A DNA stretch of 64,000 nucleotides from DASXVX01 sp036504075 (GCA_036504075.1 DASXVX010000013.1:62001-126000); one strand, 5' to 3'. Counted from the stretch's first letter, positions 48,923 through 57,720 are shown. The notes: generated by a model not told the origin, from the sequence alone. Translations and numbers: made by a program.

Positions 48923-49130
48923 CTCTTATCCAGAGCGGCTGAGGGGAACGGCCCGATGAAGCCCGGCAACCCAGGGTAACCTGAAGGTGCCAACTCCGCT
49001 AGCGGTATCACCGATTTACAGATCGCCACGGGCACCCACGGCCCGGCGGCGGTCGGCGAATCACCGCAGGAGATAAGAGGGAAGTGCGACTCATTTGTCG
49101 GACCTCTCCCTCATGGAGAGGTCCTTGTTT
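48923..49130 (+). ncRNA. SAM-I (S-box) riboswitch with intrinsic terminator
   Basis: The aptamer runs 48923-49079: P1 is CTCTTATC/GATAAGAG (48923-48930 with 49072-49079), and the family core GAGGGGAACGGCCCGATGAAG, CCCGGCAACC and GAAGGTGCCAA is nearly consensus. The expression platform is a perfect 10-bp terminator (49100-49109 with 49115-49124) followed by TTGTTTTT. High S-adenosylmethionine should terminate transcription before metY. Confidence 0.97.
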
Positions 49131-49161
49131 TTGGGAGAAAAGGGAAAAGGAGAGAGCACAC

Positions 49162-50448
49162 ATGTCTGAGAACCAGCAGTACCGCTTCGAGACCCTCGCC
49201 CTCCACGCCGGCCAGGAGGTCGACCCCACCACCGGTTCCCGGGCGGTCCCCATCTACGCCACGTCTTCGTTCGTCTTCAAGGACACCGACCACGCTGCCC
49301 GGCTCTTCGCTCTGCAGGAGTTCGGCAACATTTATACCCGGATCATGAACCCCACCAGCGACGTGTTCGAGAAGCGGGTCGCCGCCCTCGAAGGCGGCGT
49401 GGGCGGCCTGGCCGTGGCCTCCGGGCAGAATGCCGAACTGTACGCCATTCTGAACCTGGCGCAGGCTGGCGACGAGATCGTCGCCTCCACCAACCTCTAC
49501 GGCGGTACATACGCCCTGTTCGCCCACAGCCTGCCCCGGCTGGGCATCAAGGTCGTCTTCGTCGATCCGGGGGACCCCGAGAACTACCGGACGGCGATCA
49601 CCGCCAAGACCAAGGCCCTCTACGGCGAAACCCTGGGCAACCCGCGCATCGACGTGCTCGATATCGAAGCGGTCGCGGCCATCGCCCATGCGAACGGCCT
49701 GCCGCTGATTATTGACAACACGTTCGCCACCCCGTACCTCTGCCGCCCGATCGAGCACGGCGCCGACATCGTCGTCCACTCCGCCACCAAGTTCATCGGC
49801 GGGCACGGCACGGCCATCGGCGGCATCATCGTCGATGCCGGCAAGTTCGACTGGTCCACCGGCAAGCACCCGCTCTACACCGAGCCCGACGAGGCGTACC
49901 ACGGCCTCCGTTACGCCGACCTGGGCAACCTGGCGTACATTCTGCGGGCCCGGGTCAGCCTGCTCCGGGATCTCGGCGGCTGCCTCTCCCCATTCAACTC
50001 CTTCCTCTTCCTGCAAGGGCTTGAGACCCTGCACCTGCGGATGGAGCGCCATTCCAGCAACACGCTGGCCGTGGCCAAGTACCTGGAGGCCCATCCCCAG
50101 GTTTCGTGGGTCAACTACCCCGGCCTGGAGTCCAGCCCCTACAACACGCTGGCCCGGAAGTATTTGCCCAAGGGTCAGGGCGCCATCTTCTCCTTTGAGC
50201 TGAAAGGCGGGTCCGAAGCCGGCAAGGTCTTCATCAACAGCCTGAAGCTGCTTTCGCACCTGGCCAACGTGGGCGACTCCAAGTCGCTGGCCATCCACCC
50301 GAACACCACGACCCACCAGCAACTCGGCGCCGAAGAACAGTTGGCGGCCGGCGTCACCCCGGGCCTGGTCCGGCTCTCCGTGGGCACCGAGCACATCGAC
50401 GACATCATCGCCGACATCGCCCAGGCGCTGGCCAAGGCGGCCCAGTAG
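49162..50448 (+). CDS. metY: O-acetylhomoserine aminocarboxypropyltransferase (sulfhydrylase) MetY
   Basis: A 428-residue PLP enzyme of the Cys/Met metabolism family, making homocysteine from O-acetylhomoserine and sulfide. Family marks: FETLALHAGQEVDPTTGSRAVPIYATSSFVF, YTRIMNPTSDVFEKRVAALEGG, PLIIDNTFATPYLCRP and the PLP-lysine motif VVHSATKFIGGHG. ATG 49162 has AAAGGAGAGAG upstream. Regulation by the S-box leader directly upstream. It ends at a strong terminator. Confidence 0.96.
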   Translation: MSENQQYRFETLALHAGQEVDPTTGSRAVPIYATSSFVFKDTDHAARLFALQEFGNIYTRIMNPTSDVFEKRVAALEGGVGGLAVASGQNAELYAILNLAQAGDEIVASTNLYGGTYALFAHSLPRLGIKVVFVDPGDPENYRTAITAKTKALYGETLGNPRIDVLDIEAVAAIAHANGLPLIIDNTFATPYLCRPIEHGADIVVHSATKFIGGHGTAIGGIIVDAGKFDWSTGKHPLYTEPDEAYHGLRYADLGNLAYILRARVSLLRDLGGCLSPFNSFLFLQGLETLHLRMERHSSNTLAVAKYLEAHPQVSWVNYPGLESSPYNTLARKYLPKGQGAIFSFELKGGSEAGKVFINSLKLLSHLANVGDSKSLAIHPNTTTHQQLGAEEQLAAGVTPGLVRLSVGTEHIDDIIADIAQALAKAAQ

Positions 50449-50477
50449 CGACCCATCGGCGCATCGACATCCGTCAG

Positions 50478-50508
50478 CAAAGACGGCCGGCAACCCCGGC
50501 CGTCTTTG
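50478..50508 (+). terminator. Intrinsic terminator after metY
   Basis: CAAAGACGGCCGG paired with CCGGCCGTCTTTG around a short loop. Two smaller hairpins (about 50513-50531 and 50549-50565) follow it. Confidence 0.85.
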
Positions 50509-50608
50509 CCGCGACTGACTTCGTCAGTCGCCGGAGCGGCCGGCAGACTTTTGCGGAGCAAAAGGCGGGAGGCAACCAATTCTGTTGCTACGAATATCAA
50601 CAAAATCA

Positions 50609-50624
50609 TTCGCAGTACTGCGAA
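50609..50624. promoter_or_regulatory. Palindromic operator candidate upstream of padR-like gene
   Basis: TTCGCAGTACTGCGAA is a perfect 16-bp palindrome, flanked by ATCAAC on the left and GTTGAT on the right, so the symmetry extends over about 45 bases. It lies 70 bases before a PadR-type regulator gene, likely its own operator. Confidence 0.55.
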
Positions 50625-50693
50625 CGTAGTTGATGCTACATCGCATATGTGATAATCTTGGAATAGGAAAATTCACGTAGAAGGTGTCGAGCA

Positions 50694-51233
50694 ATGATGG
50701 CCAAGGAAAAAGACCTGCTGATCGCCGACTGGGATGCAGAGGAACGCCGGCTGCAAGACGAGTACCGCCAACGACTCGCTGAACTCAAGGCCACCCGGGA
50801 GACCTCCGAAATCGTCGGCCAGGTGCTGACCCGAGGGCTGTTGCCGCTGTATGTCCTGCACCTGCTGGCCTCCCGCCCGCACAATGGCAGCGAAATCTGT
50901 ACCAGCATCGGAACCCGGACGGAAGGGGCCTGGCAGCCCAGCACCGGCGGCATTTACCCGCTGCTCCGGAAGTTCGAGAAGCAGGGGCTGGTCGAGGGCA
51001 ACTGGGAAGACCCGAACAAGCGCACCCAGCGCCTCTACACCCTTACCAGCAAGGGCGCCGCCGAACTCCAGTCGCTCCGCCAGGGCATGAAGTCCAAAAT
51101 GCAGCGGGCGTTCCGGGTCTTCGAAATCGTCCTCGCGGACCTGTTTGGCCCGGCGGCCCCGCAGGAGACCCCGGCGGCCCCGCAGGAGACCCCGGCAAAG
51201 CCCGGATCAGAAGAAAGGAGCGGTGCACAGTGA
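50694..51233 (+). CDS. PadR-family transcription regulator
   Basis: A 179-residue regulator with the PadR winged helix (LLPLYVLHLLASRPHNGSEICTSI, STGGIYPLLRKFEKQGLVEGNW, RLYTLTSKGAAEL). A preceding 40-residue charged helix and a C-terminal tail with two identical PAAPQET units are unusual for the family; the C-terminal helix of PadR dimers comes before the tail. GTGA overlap with the hemolysin-III-like gene suggests it controls that membrane protein and itself. Confidence 0.88.
   Translation: MMAKEKDLLIADWDAEERRLQDEYRQRLAELKATRETSEIVGQVLTRGLLPLYVLHLLASRPHNGSEICTSIGTRTEGAWQPSTGGIYPLLRKFEKQGLVEGNWEDPNKRTQRLYTLTSKGAAELQSLRQGMKSKMQRAFRVFEIVLADLFGPAAPQETPAAPQETPAKPGSEERSGAQ
51152..51194 (+). repeat. 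In-frame 21-bp tandem repeat at the end of the padR-like gene
   Basis: Two copies of a 21-base unit (CCGGCGGCCCCGCAGGAGAC plus one) encode the doubled PAAPQET in the tail. Confidence 0.8.
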
Positions 51234-51889
51234 AGATCTCCCGGCTCAAGGATCCCGCCAGCGCCCTCACGCACGGCATCGGCGCCCTGCTCGCCGTGGC
51301 CGGCCTCGCCGTCCTCGTCTACCAGGGCGTTGTTCACGGCACCGTCTGGCACGTGGTCTCCTTTTCGATCTTCGGCGCCAGCCTGATCGGACTCTACACA
51401 GCCAGTACCCTGTACCACGCCCTCGACGTGTCGCCCCGGGCCAGCCTGACCCTGCGCAAGGTCGACCACATCATGATTTTCTTCCTGATCGCCGGCACAT
51501 ACACCCCGTTCTGCCTGCTGCCGCTCCGGGGCGCCTGGGGCTGGTCGTTGTTTGGCGCCATCTGGGGGTGTGCGGTCGTCGGCATGGTCGTAAAGCTGTT
51601 CTGGATGAGCGCCCCCCGCTGGCTCTACACCGGGTTTTACGTGCTTATGGGCTGGCTGGTCGTGGTGGCCGCCTACCCGCTGGTCCAGCGGGCGCTGCCG
51701 GTCAGCCTCGTCTGGATGCTGGCCGGCGGGGTGTTCTACACCGTGGGGGCCGTATTCTACGCACTCAAGTGGCCCGACCCGTGGCCCGATAAGTTCGGCT
51801 TTCACGAGATCTGGCATCTCTTCGTAATGGCCGGGTCGCTCGCCCACTTCGCCGCCGTGCTCTATCTCATCAGCCCGAAAGGCGCCTGA
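51230..51889 (+). CDS. Hemolysin III / YqfA-family membrane protein
   Basis: A 219-residue seven-helix protein of the Hly-III/PAQR superfamily. DPASALTHGIGALLAVAG, TASTLYHALDV, KVDHIMIFFLIAGTYTPF and FHEIWHLFVMAGSLAHF carry the conserved Ser, His and Asp residues of the putative zinc-dependent amide hydrolase site. GTG start overlapping the padR stop. Likely controlled by that regulator. Confidence 0.92.
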   Translation: MKISRLKDPASALTHGIGALLAVAGLAVLVYQGVVHGTVWHVVSFSIFGASLIGLYTASTLYHALDVSPRASLTLRKVDHIMIFFLIAGTYTPFCLLPLRGAWGWSLFGAIWGCAVVGMVVKLFWMSAPRWLYTGFYVLMGWLVVVAAYPLVQRALPVSLVWMLAGGVFYTVGAVFYALKWPDPWPDKFGFHEIWHLFVMAGSLAHFAAVLYLISPKGA

Positions 51890-51909
51890 TTCCGGCGTCG
51901 ACTCTGCCT

Positions 51910-51938
51910 GGCCCGCCGCATTGGCGGGCCCCTTTTCG
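51910..51938 (+). terminator. Intrinsic terminator after the hemolysin III gene
   Basis: A perfect 8-bp stem GGCCCGCC/GGCGGGCC (51910-51917, 51923-51930) followed by CCTTTTCGTT. Confidence 0.88.
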
Positions 51939-51950
51939 TTCCGCTAACCC

Positions 51951-51980
51951 TTGACGGACTGAACGTTAAATGTGTATATT
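51951..51980 (+). promoter_or_regulatory. Promoter of the chemoreceptor gene
   Basis: TTGACG (51951-51956), 18-base spacer, TATATT (51975-51980), 46 bases before the ATG. Confidence 0.7.
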
Positions 51981-52025
51981 AGACTATAGCGGATGGCAGA
52001 ATTTGTATGCGGAGGGGATATTTCG

Positions 52026-53228
52026 ATGGGCATCCGGTTCTGGGGGCGAAAGGAGAGGCCCGGTCAGACGGGCAAGGCCAAGGGCATGCCGGGCTACGGG
52101 CGGATTGACGACACACTCATGAAGGAACTGGTCACTCGGGTGACGGATCTGACCGCAGCCACGGAGGGGGTTGCCAGCGCATCTACCAGCGCCGGGCAGG
52201 TCAACCACCAGTTGGCAGGCAGCGTAGCCAGGGCGGCTGAAGGCACCGCCGAGCAGACCCGCCTGATTGACGATTCCCTGAACGTCATCCAGGAACTGTC
52301 CCGGTCGGCTCACCAGATGTCCGAGGGCGCCCGGAACCAGTCGGCTGCCGTTCAGCGGGCCGGGCGGGTGGTCGGCGAGATCGCCAGCCGCATCGACCGG
52401 GTTACCACCGCCACGCAGCATGTGGCCGGGGCCGCCGATAACGCCGCTCAGCTGGCCCGGGAGAGCGGCGACTCGGTCGAGCAAGTGGTCCAGGGCATGG
52501 AACGGATCCGGACCACCGTCTTCCAGGCCGGCGCCAAGGCGCGGGACTTCAGCAGCCAGTCGGCCCAGATCGCCGGTATCGTCCAGGTCATCACGGATAT
52601 CGCCGAGCAGACCAACCTGCTCGCTCTGAATGCGGCCATCGAAGCGGCCCGCGCCGGCGAGCAGGGCCGGGGCTTCGCGGTGGTGGCGGACGAGGTCCGG
52701 AAGCTCGCCGAGCGGTCCAAGAAGGCCACGGAAGAGATCCGCACGCTCATCGAAAAGAGCCAGAAGGGGCTGGACGAAGTCCAGCAGGCCATCGAGGCCG
52801 GGACGTCGGAAGTGCAGAAGGGCACGGATCTGGCGGCCCGGACCGGCCGCTCCATGAAGGAAGTCGTCCAGATCGTCGGGCAGACTCGGGAGCAGGCCCA
52901 GGAAATCATGGGCGCCGCAAACCAGATGCTCAAGGGTTCCCAGGAGATGACCCGGGCCATGGAAGAGATTGCCGCCGTCACCGAAGGCAACAGCGTCACC
53001 TCGGAGCAGATGGCCAGCGCCACCGGTCAGGCCCTGGGGCTGATCCAGCAGGTGGCGGAAATCACCCGCAAAGTCAGCATCGGCGCCATCTCCGAGTCGG
53101 CCCGTAGCCAGACAGGCGTCATCGCCCAGATCGCGGCTTCCGCCCAGACGCTCTCCGGCGATGCCAAGGAACTGAAGCACCTGCTGGACGCCGTCGCCAG
53201 CGAAGGCACCACGGCCTCGATGCCGTAA
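52026..53228 (+). CDS. Soluble methyl-accepting chemotaxis protein
   Basis: A 400-residue cytoplasmic chemoreceptor with no membrane segment or recognised sensor domain. The signalling hairpin tip, IAEQTNLLALNAAIEAARAGEQGRGFAVVADEVRKLAE, is intact, flanked by long coiled-coil heptads. ATG 52026 follows GGAGGGG. It sits apart from other chemotaxis genes. Monocistronic between two terminators. Confidence 0.92.
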   Translation: MGIRFWGRKERPGQTGKAKGMPGYGRIDDTLMKELVTRVTDLTAATEGVASASTSAGQVNHQLAGSVARAAEGTAEQTRLIDDSLNVIQELSRSAHQMSEGARNQSAAVQRAGRVVGEIASRIDRVTTATQHVAGAADNAAQLARESGDSVEQVVQGMERIRTTVFQAGAKARDFSSQSAQIAGIVQVITDIAEQTNLLALNAAIEAARAGEQGRGFAVVADEVRKLAERSKKATEEIRTLIEKSQKGLDEVQQAIEAGTSEVQKGTDLAARTGRSMKEVVQIVGQTREQAQEIMGAANQMLKGSQEMTRAMEEIAAVTEGNSVTSEQMASATGQALGLIQQVAEITRKVSIGAISESARSQTGVIAQIAASAQTLSGDAKELKHLLDAVASEGTTASMP

Positions 53229-53248
53229 CCTTAGCGCCGCGGATCGGA

Positions 53249-53280
53249 AATTGCCTACTCTGCCAAGAGTAGGCAATTTT
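53249..53280 (+). terminator. Intrinsic terminator after the chemoreceptor gene
   Basis: A perfect 12-bp stem (ATTGCCTACTCT with AGAGTAGGCAAT) around GCCA, then TTTT. Confidence 0.92.
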
Positions 53281-53284
53281 ACTG

Positions 53285-53313
53285 TTGAAGCTGTGTAAGA
53301 TCAACTGTATAAT
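53285..53313 (+). promoter_or_regulatory. Promoter of the patatin-like gene
   Basis: TTGAAG (53285-53290), 17-base spacer, perfect TATAAT (53308-53313), about 50 bases before the start codon. Confidence 0.8.
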
Positions 53314-53362
53314 ATTGGTAAGATCTGTTTGCCTGGTTCGGGTGGGAAGGAGGGGGTGCGCC

Positions 53363-55441
53363 ATGGCTCGGCGGTACCGTGTCGCTCGCATATACCGCCC
53401 TGCGGCCCCCCAGCCTGAGCCGGTCAAAATTGCCCTGGTGCTCTCCGGCGCTGTGGCCCTGGGTTCCTTCGAGGCCGGTGTAGTTTACGAGCTTCTGCGA
53501 GTCATTCAGGCCGGGGCGCCACTCTGTCTGGACATCATCGTCGGTTCCTCCGCCGGGTCGCTGGTGGGCGCCATGGCCGCCAAGTGCCTGGTCACGGGCG
53601 CCCCCTTTGAGACCATCATGCCGAAGTGGACGGAGTTCACGTTGCAGGAACTGACCTCCACGTACGAATCACCCGACCAGGCCCGGACCAGGGGCCGTCC
53701 CCTGGACCGGGGCGTCCTCTCTTCGGAGGCGGTCCGGCGCATCCTGCAGGATACCCTCGTGCACGACCCCGCCGCGCGGTCGTTCCAGCCGGCCCATCCC
53801 GCCCCCCGAATCGCGCTGACGATGACGCTGACCAACCTGGACGGCCTCCCCGACTTTGCGGACCCGGAAGGTGCCCACCGCTTTGCCGAAGCGATTACGT
53901 TCCGGTTCAAGCCGCCCGACCCGCGCCGCCTGGACCGGAGTCCATACCCGCCGGGAGTCTGGCGGCGGGTCTCTCTGGCCTGCCGGGCCAGTTCGGCCTT
54001 TCCGGGCGCCTTCGACCCGGAATTCGTGCCCTGGGCGGAGCGCGCCCGCATCCCAAACCTGATCGAGGAGTTCTGGGAGAACGACCGCCTCCTTGACCAG
54101 CTGGACCGGCTCGACCCGACGATTCAGCCGAAAATGCGCTACGCCGACGGCGGCATCCTGGACGAGCATCCGGTCGAGCGTGCCATTACGGTGCTACCGC
54201 AAGTAACGGGCGGCCCGGGGGAGGGCGGGGTCGAAACCCTGGTCTATGACCCGCACCGGTGCTTCCTGTTTGTGGAGCCCGACCCGCCGGCCACGGCGCT
54301 GGACGCCGTGAGGGCGGGGTCCGAACAGTCCTGGTTTTCCGCGTTCGGCCGCTCCATCCGGCTGTGGACGCTATCGGCCTCGCCCAGCACCAGTCAGCGC
54401 CGGGTCGCCACCGCCAACCGGCGGCAGGAGAATCTGCTCCGCTTCCTGTGCGACCTGGCCCGGCGCATGCAGCAAGAGGGCCATACGCCAACGGGCCGGG
54501 AGGCGGTGGCCGAGTTCTGGCGGCTCTACCCCGAACTGGAGGTGCTTCAGCGGGTAGGCGTCTCCGCCGGCGGACTACATGAGGCGCCGGGCCTCATCGA
54601 CTCGGGCCTGTATCGGAAGGCCGTTCACGGCTTCTACGCCTGGATGGCGGACCATGAGCGATTCATGCGGGACATGAGTTGGCTGGGAATCCTCCCGCCG
54701 GGCCGCCTGAAAGAGATGCACAAGGGCCTGCGGCCGATGCTACTGGACTTGCGGGAGGCATACGTCGCCCTGGGCGGCTTGGACTCGGCCTCGCCCGGGC
54801 GCTATCAGAAAGTGCTCGAGAACGTGCATGCCGACCTGGCGGATTCGCTCGGCCTCGCCCAGCCCTGGGTGGCACTGCAGCAGATCGCACCCGAAGACCC
54901 GAAACAAATGCTAAAGGGCGAAGGCATCGCCCATTTCGGCGGGTTCTTCTCCCGCAGTTTCCTCCACCACGACTACCACGTGGGCCGGTACTATGCCTAT
55001 CTCTGGCTGAAAGAGGTTGTGCCCGATTTCCTGCCCCCGGAGGGGCCGCCCAAGCCGTCCGTGACGCCGAACGGACTCGATACCTCGATTCTCTGGCAAA
55101 ACCGGCGGCCGCTCTGGCGCATGGCCGGCCGCATCATCGGCGCCGTGTTGGAAGACATGGGCCTCGCCTACGACGGGGCAGGACAATTCCTGGTGCGCCT
55201 GCTGGGCTGGTCGCTGGTGCTATCGGTGTTCCACGGCATCCTGCTCCTGTTCAGCGCCTGGTTCGGTTGGGTGACCTTTCCGCCGCAGTACCAGAAGCTC
55301 CGGTTCTGGCTGCTGCTTGGCACCAGCATCTTCCCGCTCACCGTGGGGCTGGTCCTCGGCCTGGCAATCAGGGCCGAGTCTCTCAAGGCCGTCCGGCAGA
55401 AGCTGGCGAAGCGACGTCAGACGCACGCCGTAGAACGCTAG
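53363..55441 (+). CDS. Patatin-like phospholipase with C-terminal membrane segments
   Basis: A 692-residue patatin-family protein. The serine elbow is IIVGSSAGSLVGAM and the dyad Asp lies in YADGGILDEHP, so hydrolase chemistry is plausible. The oxyanion-hole stretch reads LSGAVALGSFEAGV, with GA where many patatins have GG. The C-terminal 100 residues contain two membrane helices (LGWSLVLSVFHGILLLFSAW and FWLLLGTSIFPLTVGLVLGLAI). The ATG at 53363 has GGAGGGGG upstream. Its stop codon overlaps the stop of the convergent lipoprotein gene. Confidence 0.88.
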   Translation: MARRYRVARIYRPAAPQPEPVKIALVLSGAVALGSFEAGVVYELLRVIQAGAPLCLDIIVGSSAGSLVGAMAAKCLVTGAPFETIMPKWTEFTLQELTSTYESPDQARTRGRPLDRGVLSSEAVRRILQDTLVHDPAARSFQPAHPAPRIALTMTLTNLDGLPDFADPEGAHRFAEAITFRFKPPDPRRLDRSPYPPGVWRRVSLACRASSAFPGAFDPEFVPWAERARIPNLIEEFWENDRLLDQLDRLDPTIQPKMRYADGGILDEHPVERAITVLPQVTGGPGEGGVETLVYDPHRCFLFVEPDPPATALDAVRAGSEQSWFSAFGRSIRLWTLSASPSTSQRRVATANRRQENLLRFLCDLARRMQQEGHTPTGREAVAEFWRLYPELEVLQRVGVSAGGLHEAPGLIDSGLYRKAVHGFYAWMADHERFMRDMSWLGILPPGRLKEMHKGLRPMLLDLREAYVALGGLDSASPGRYQKVLENVHADLADSLGLAQPWVALQQIAPEDPKQMLKGEGIAHFGGFFSRSFLHHDYHVGRYYAYLWLKEVVPDFLPPEGPPKPSVTPNGLDTSILWQNRRPLWRMAGRIIGAVLEDMGLAYDGAGQFLVRLLGWSLVLSVFHGILLLFSAWFGWVTFPPQYQKLRFWLLLGTSIFPLTVGLVLGLAIRAESLKAVRQKLAKRRQTHAVER

Positions 55442-56547
55442 TGGTCCCCGGCCGCAGGGCTGTCTGCCCGGAGTTCTTTTACTTCCGCCAACACCCAGCG
55501 CCCGTCCTGGTGCTCCAGCCGGACGGCGCGATCCGGCTTTCCGGAGTTCCGCGTGTCCAGCATGAACCCGCTGTCACCCCATGGCGTCGCCTTCCAGCCC
55601 TGGCGCTTCGGCTTTTGCGCCAGGGCTTTGCGCGCCACTTCCAGGTCCACCGTCGGGGACAGCAGCGCCTGTGCTTTCTCGTCGGCGCCGGTGGTCAGGT
55701 AGTGGATAGCCCGCAGCAGCGTGCCATACGGCCCCGCCTCCTCGCTCCGATCCCGAAGGAAGTAGCTTTCGCCCCGGCGCTCCCACCGGTCGGCAAACCA
55801 GCGGTGCTCACCGCCCACCGGCTCCGCCAGGTAGCCGGTCAGCCAGTCCCGCCGGGCCCAAGAGGAGGACCGGACCCGAAAGCTGGAGCCTCCGGACGTG
55901 GTGAGCGTCACTTCGGCGTGCCCGTAATTCCAGTTGCCCCACGAGGGCACCCACGCCAAGTCCCACATGCCGCCCGATAACCTGAGCAAGTGAACCTCTT
56001 CGGCCTTCACGGGGCCGGCGGCGGCCAGGTTGACCACGACCACCAGTTCCGGGCCGTTCTGCCCGGTCAACTGCCGGGCGCTGGTGATGGCGCTGAAGCA
56101 GCCTACCTGGCACTCCAACTCCATGCCGGCCAGCCCTTCCCGCCGTTCGACGGCCAGTTTGGACGGTGCCTGGGGGTACAACTGGGACTGCCACTGCGCC
56201 CGGTCGTGCCAGAATATCGCCTGGGCCACAGGCTGGCCGGCGCTCGGTCCGTAATGGCAGAGGATCACCGGAAGCTCTCCCGGAGCCGCCACACACCCCA
56301 CGACGACATCGGCCGCCGCCGCTACGCCCGTCCGGGGCACCGTCGCCACGGCGGTCTCGGGTTCAAGGTGGTGCAAGGCCTTCCGGATGAGTTCGGCGCC
56401 GCGGTGGGCGTATGCGATGTCGCCCTTACCCACGGCGGCGGGCTGCGCCCCGGATGGCAGCGGCGACGGGTACGGGGCGGCGGAGGGCTGCGCATGGCTG
56501 CACCCGGCCATCAGAGCCAGACCCAGAAGCACCAGACAAGACCGCAC
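55438..56547 (-). CDS. Predicted lipoprotein, function unknown
   Basis: About 369 residues. VRSCLVLLGLALMAGC is a lipoprotein signal peptide with lipobox LMAGC, followed by a Ser/Pro/Ala-rich spacer. The mature region (VATVPRTGVAAAADVVVGCVAAPGELPVILCHYGPSAGQPVAQAIFWH and later strands) shows no known domain. GTG 56547 is chosen because GGGGGG lies about 9 bases upstream and it gives a clean signal peptide; the longer frame from ATG 56580 spoils it. Confidence 0.75.
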   Translation of the reverse strand: MRSCLVLLGLALMAGCSHAQPSAAPYPSPLPSGAQPAAVGKGDIAYAHRGAELIRKALHHLEPETAVATVPRTGVAAAADVVVGCVAAPGELPVILCHYGPSAGQPVAQAIFWHDRAQWQSQLYPQAPSKLAVERREGLAGMELECQVGCFSAITSARQLTGQNGPELVVVVNLAAAGPVKAEEVHLLRLSGGMWDLAWVPSWGNWNYGHAEVTLTTSGGSSFRVRSSSWARRDWLTGYLAEPVGGEHRWFADRWERRGESYFLRDRSEEAGPYGTLLRAIHYLTTGADEKAQALLSPTVDLEVARKALAQKPKRQGWKATPWGDSGFMLDTRNSGKPDRAVRLEHQDGRWVLAEVKELRADSPAAGDH

Positions 56548-56573
56548 GAGGAGAATCCCCCCTGAACGCATTG

Positions 56574-56605
56574 GCCACATTGAAGCCGGGCCACATTGAA
56601 GCCGG
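56574..56605. repeat. Perfect 16-bp tandem duplication
   Basis: GCCACATTGAAGCCGG occurs twice in direct succession (56574-56589, 56590-56605), upstream of the lipoprotein gene. Confidence 0.9.
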
Positions 56606-56632
56606 AACGCTAGTGTGATAAGGTGAACACAG

Positions 56633-56645
56633 TGTAACGGTTACA
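56633..56645. promoter_or_regulatory. Small palindrome upstream of the D-amino acid aminotransferase gene
   Basis: TGTAACGGTTACA is a perfect inverted repeat with a one-base centre, 30 bases before the start codon; a possible operator. Confidence 0.35.
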
Positions 56646-56674
56646 TATTTCCGGAATCAGAGGAGGAAGAACCC

Positions 56675-57520
56675 TTGTCACTTACGATTTATCTCAACGG
56701 TCAGTTCCTGCCTTACGAGCAGGCTAGCATTCCCGTCGAGGATCGGGCATTTTTGCTGGCCGACGGCATCTATGAAGTTGTGCGCGTCTATGGCGGCCGT
56801 CCGTTCAGCATGGAACCGCATCTGAAGCGTCTGGCCCGGAGTGCGCGTGAACTCAGCATGCCCGAGCCGGACCTGGCGGAATTGGAAAGCGTCTCGCACA
56901 AACTCCTGACCATCAATAACCTGTCCGAGGCGACGATCTATATTCAGGTCAGCCGCGGAGCTTACGATCCGCGCACGCACGCCTTCCCCACCGGCACGAT
57001 CAAGCCGACCACCCTGGTGATCGCCCGGGAGACCAAGGGCATACCCGCGGCACTGCGTGCGACGGGTGCCAAGGCCGTTACCGTGTCCGACCAGCGCTGG
57101 GCCCGGTGCGACATCAAGAGCGTGGCACTGCTGCCGAACGTGCTGGCGAAACAGGCGGCGTCCGAGGCCGGAGCGTTTGAGGCGGTTTTCGTCCGGGATG
57201 GCTACGCCCTCGAAGGCAGCAGTTCGAACTTCATGGTGGTGCTGGACGGCGAAATCCGGACGTACCCGTCGTGCAACTATATCCTCAGCGGCATCAGCCG
57301 CGGCGTCGTCTTGCGGCTGGCTCGGGAACTGGGCTATCCGGTTCGGGAAGAGGGCGTGTTGGTGGAGGCCCTGAGCCGCTGCTCTGAGGCCTGGCTCACG
57401 GGAACCACGACTGAAGTGATGCCGTTGGTGGAGATCGATGGCCGCCCCATCGGGTCCGGGAAGATCGGACCCATTGCCGCCGCCCTCTCCGAAGCATACA
57501 TTCGGGAGTGGAGTAAGTAG
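56675..57520 (+). CDS. dat: D-amino acid aminotransferase (class IV, PLP)
   Basis: A 281-residue fold-type IV aminotransferase making D-glutamate or D-alanine. FLLADGIYEVVRVYGGRPFSMEPHLKRLARSARELSM, the PLP-lysine motif CDIKSVALLPNVLAKQ and the late LTGTTTEVMPLVEIDGRPIG match bacterial D-amino acid transaminases rather than branched-chain enzymes. TTG 56675 has GAGGAGGAAG upstream. Confidence 0.92.
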   Translation: MSLTIYLNGQFLPYEQASIPVEDRAFLLADGIYEVVRVYGGRPFSMEPHLKRLARSARELSMPEPDLAELESVSHKLLTINNLSEATIYIQVSRGAYDPRTHAFPTGTIKPTTLVIARETKGIPAALRATGAKAVTVSDQRWARCDIKSVALLPNVLAKQAASEAGAFEAVFVRDGYALEGSSSNFMVVLDGEIRTYPSCNYILSGISRGVVLRLARELGYPVREEGVLVEALSRCSEAWLTGTTTEVMPLVEIDGRPIGSGKIGPIAAALSEAYIREWSK

Positions 57521-57540
57521 ACAGTTACGCCGCCTCGTCC

Positions 57541-57720
57541 GGGGACCGTCTCGTCGCTGTGGGGCGCTTACCTTGGAAATGATTCTCGCCGCTCACGGCT
57601 TCCTCGCTCATGGGTAGGCGATGATTGTCGTCGTCGCTCGTCCGCTCGTGAGCGGCTGCGAATCTTTTAACTGCCGCCCCGATGCTCCTCGGATCCCCGG
57701 CCGGGGCGGCTTTGCCTCCC
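57541..57720. repeat. R1 dispersed intergenic repeat, copy 4
   Basis: The most complete copy: TGGGGCGC, ATGATTCTCGCCGCT (57579-57593), TTCCTCGCTCATGGGTAGGCG, GTCGTCGTCGCTCGTCCGC, AGCGGCTGCGAATCTTTTAAC, GCCGCCCCGATGCTCCTCGG and CCCCGGCCGGGGCGG. Confidence 0.85.
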
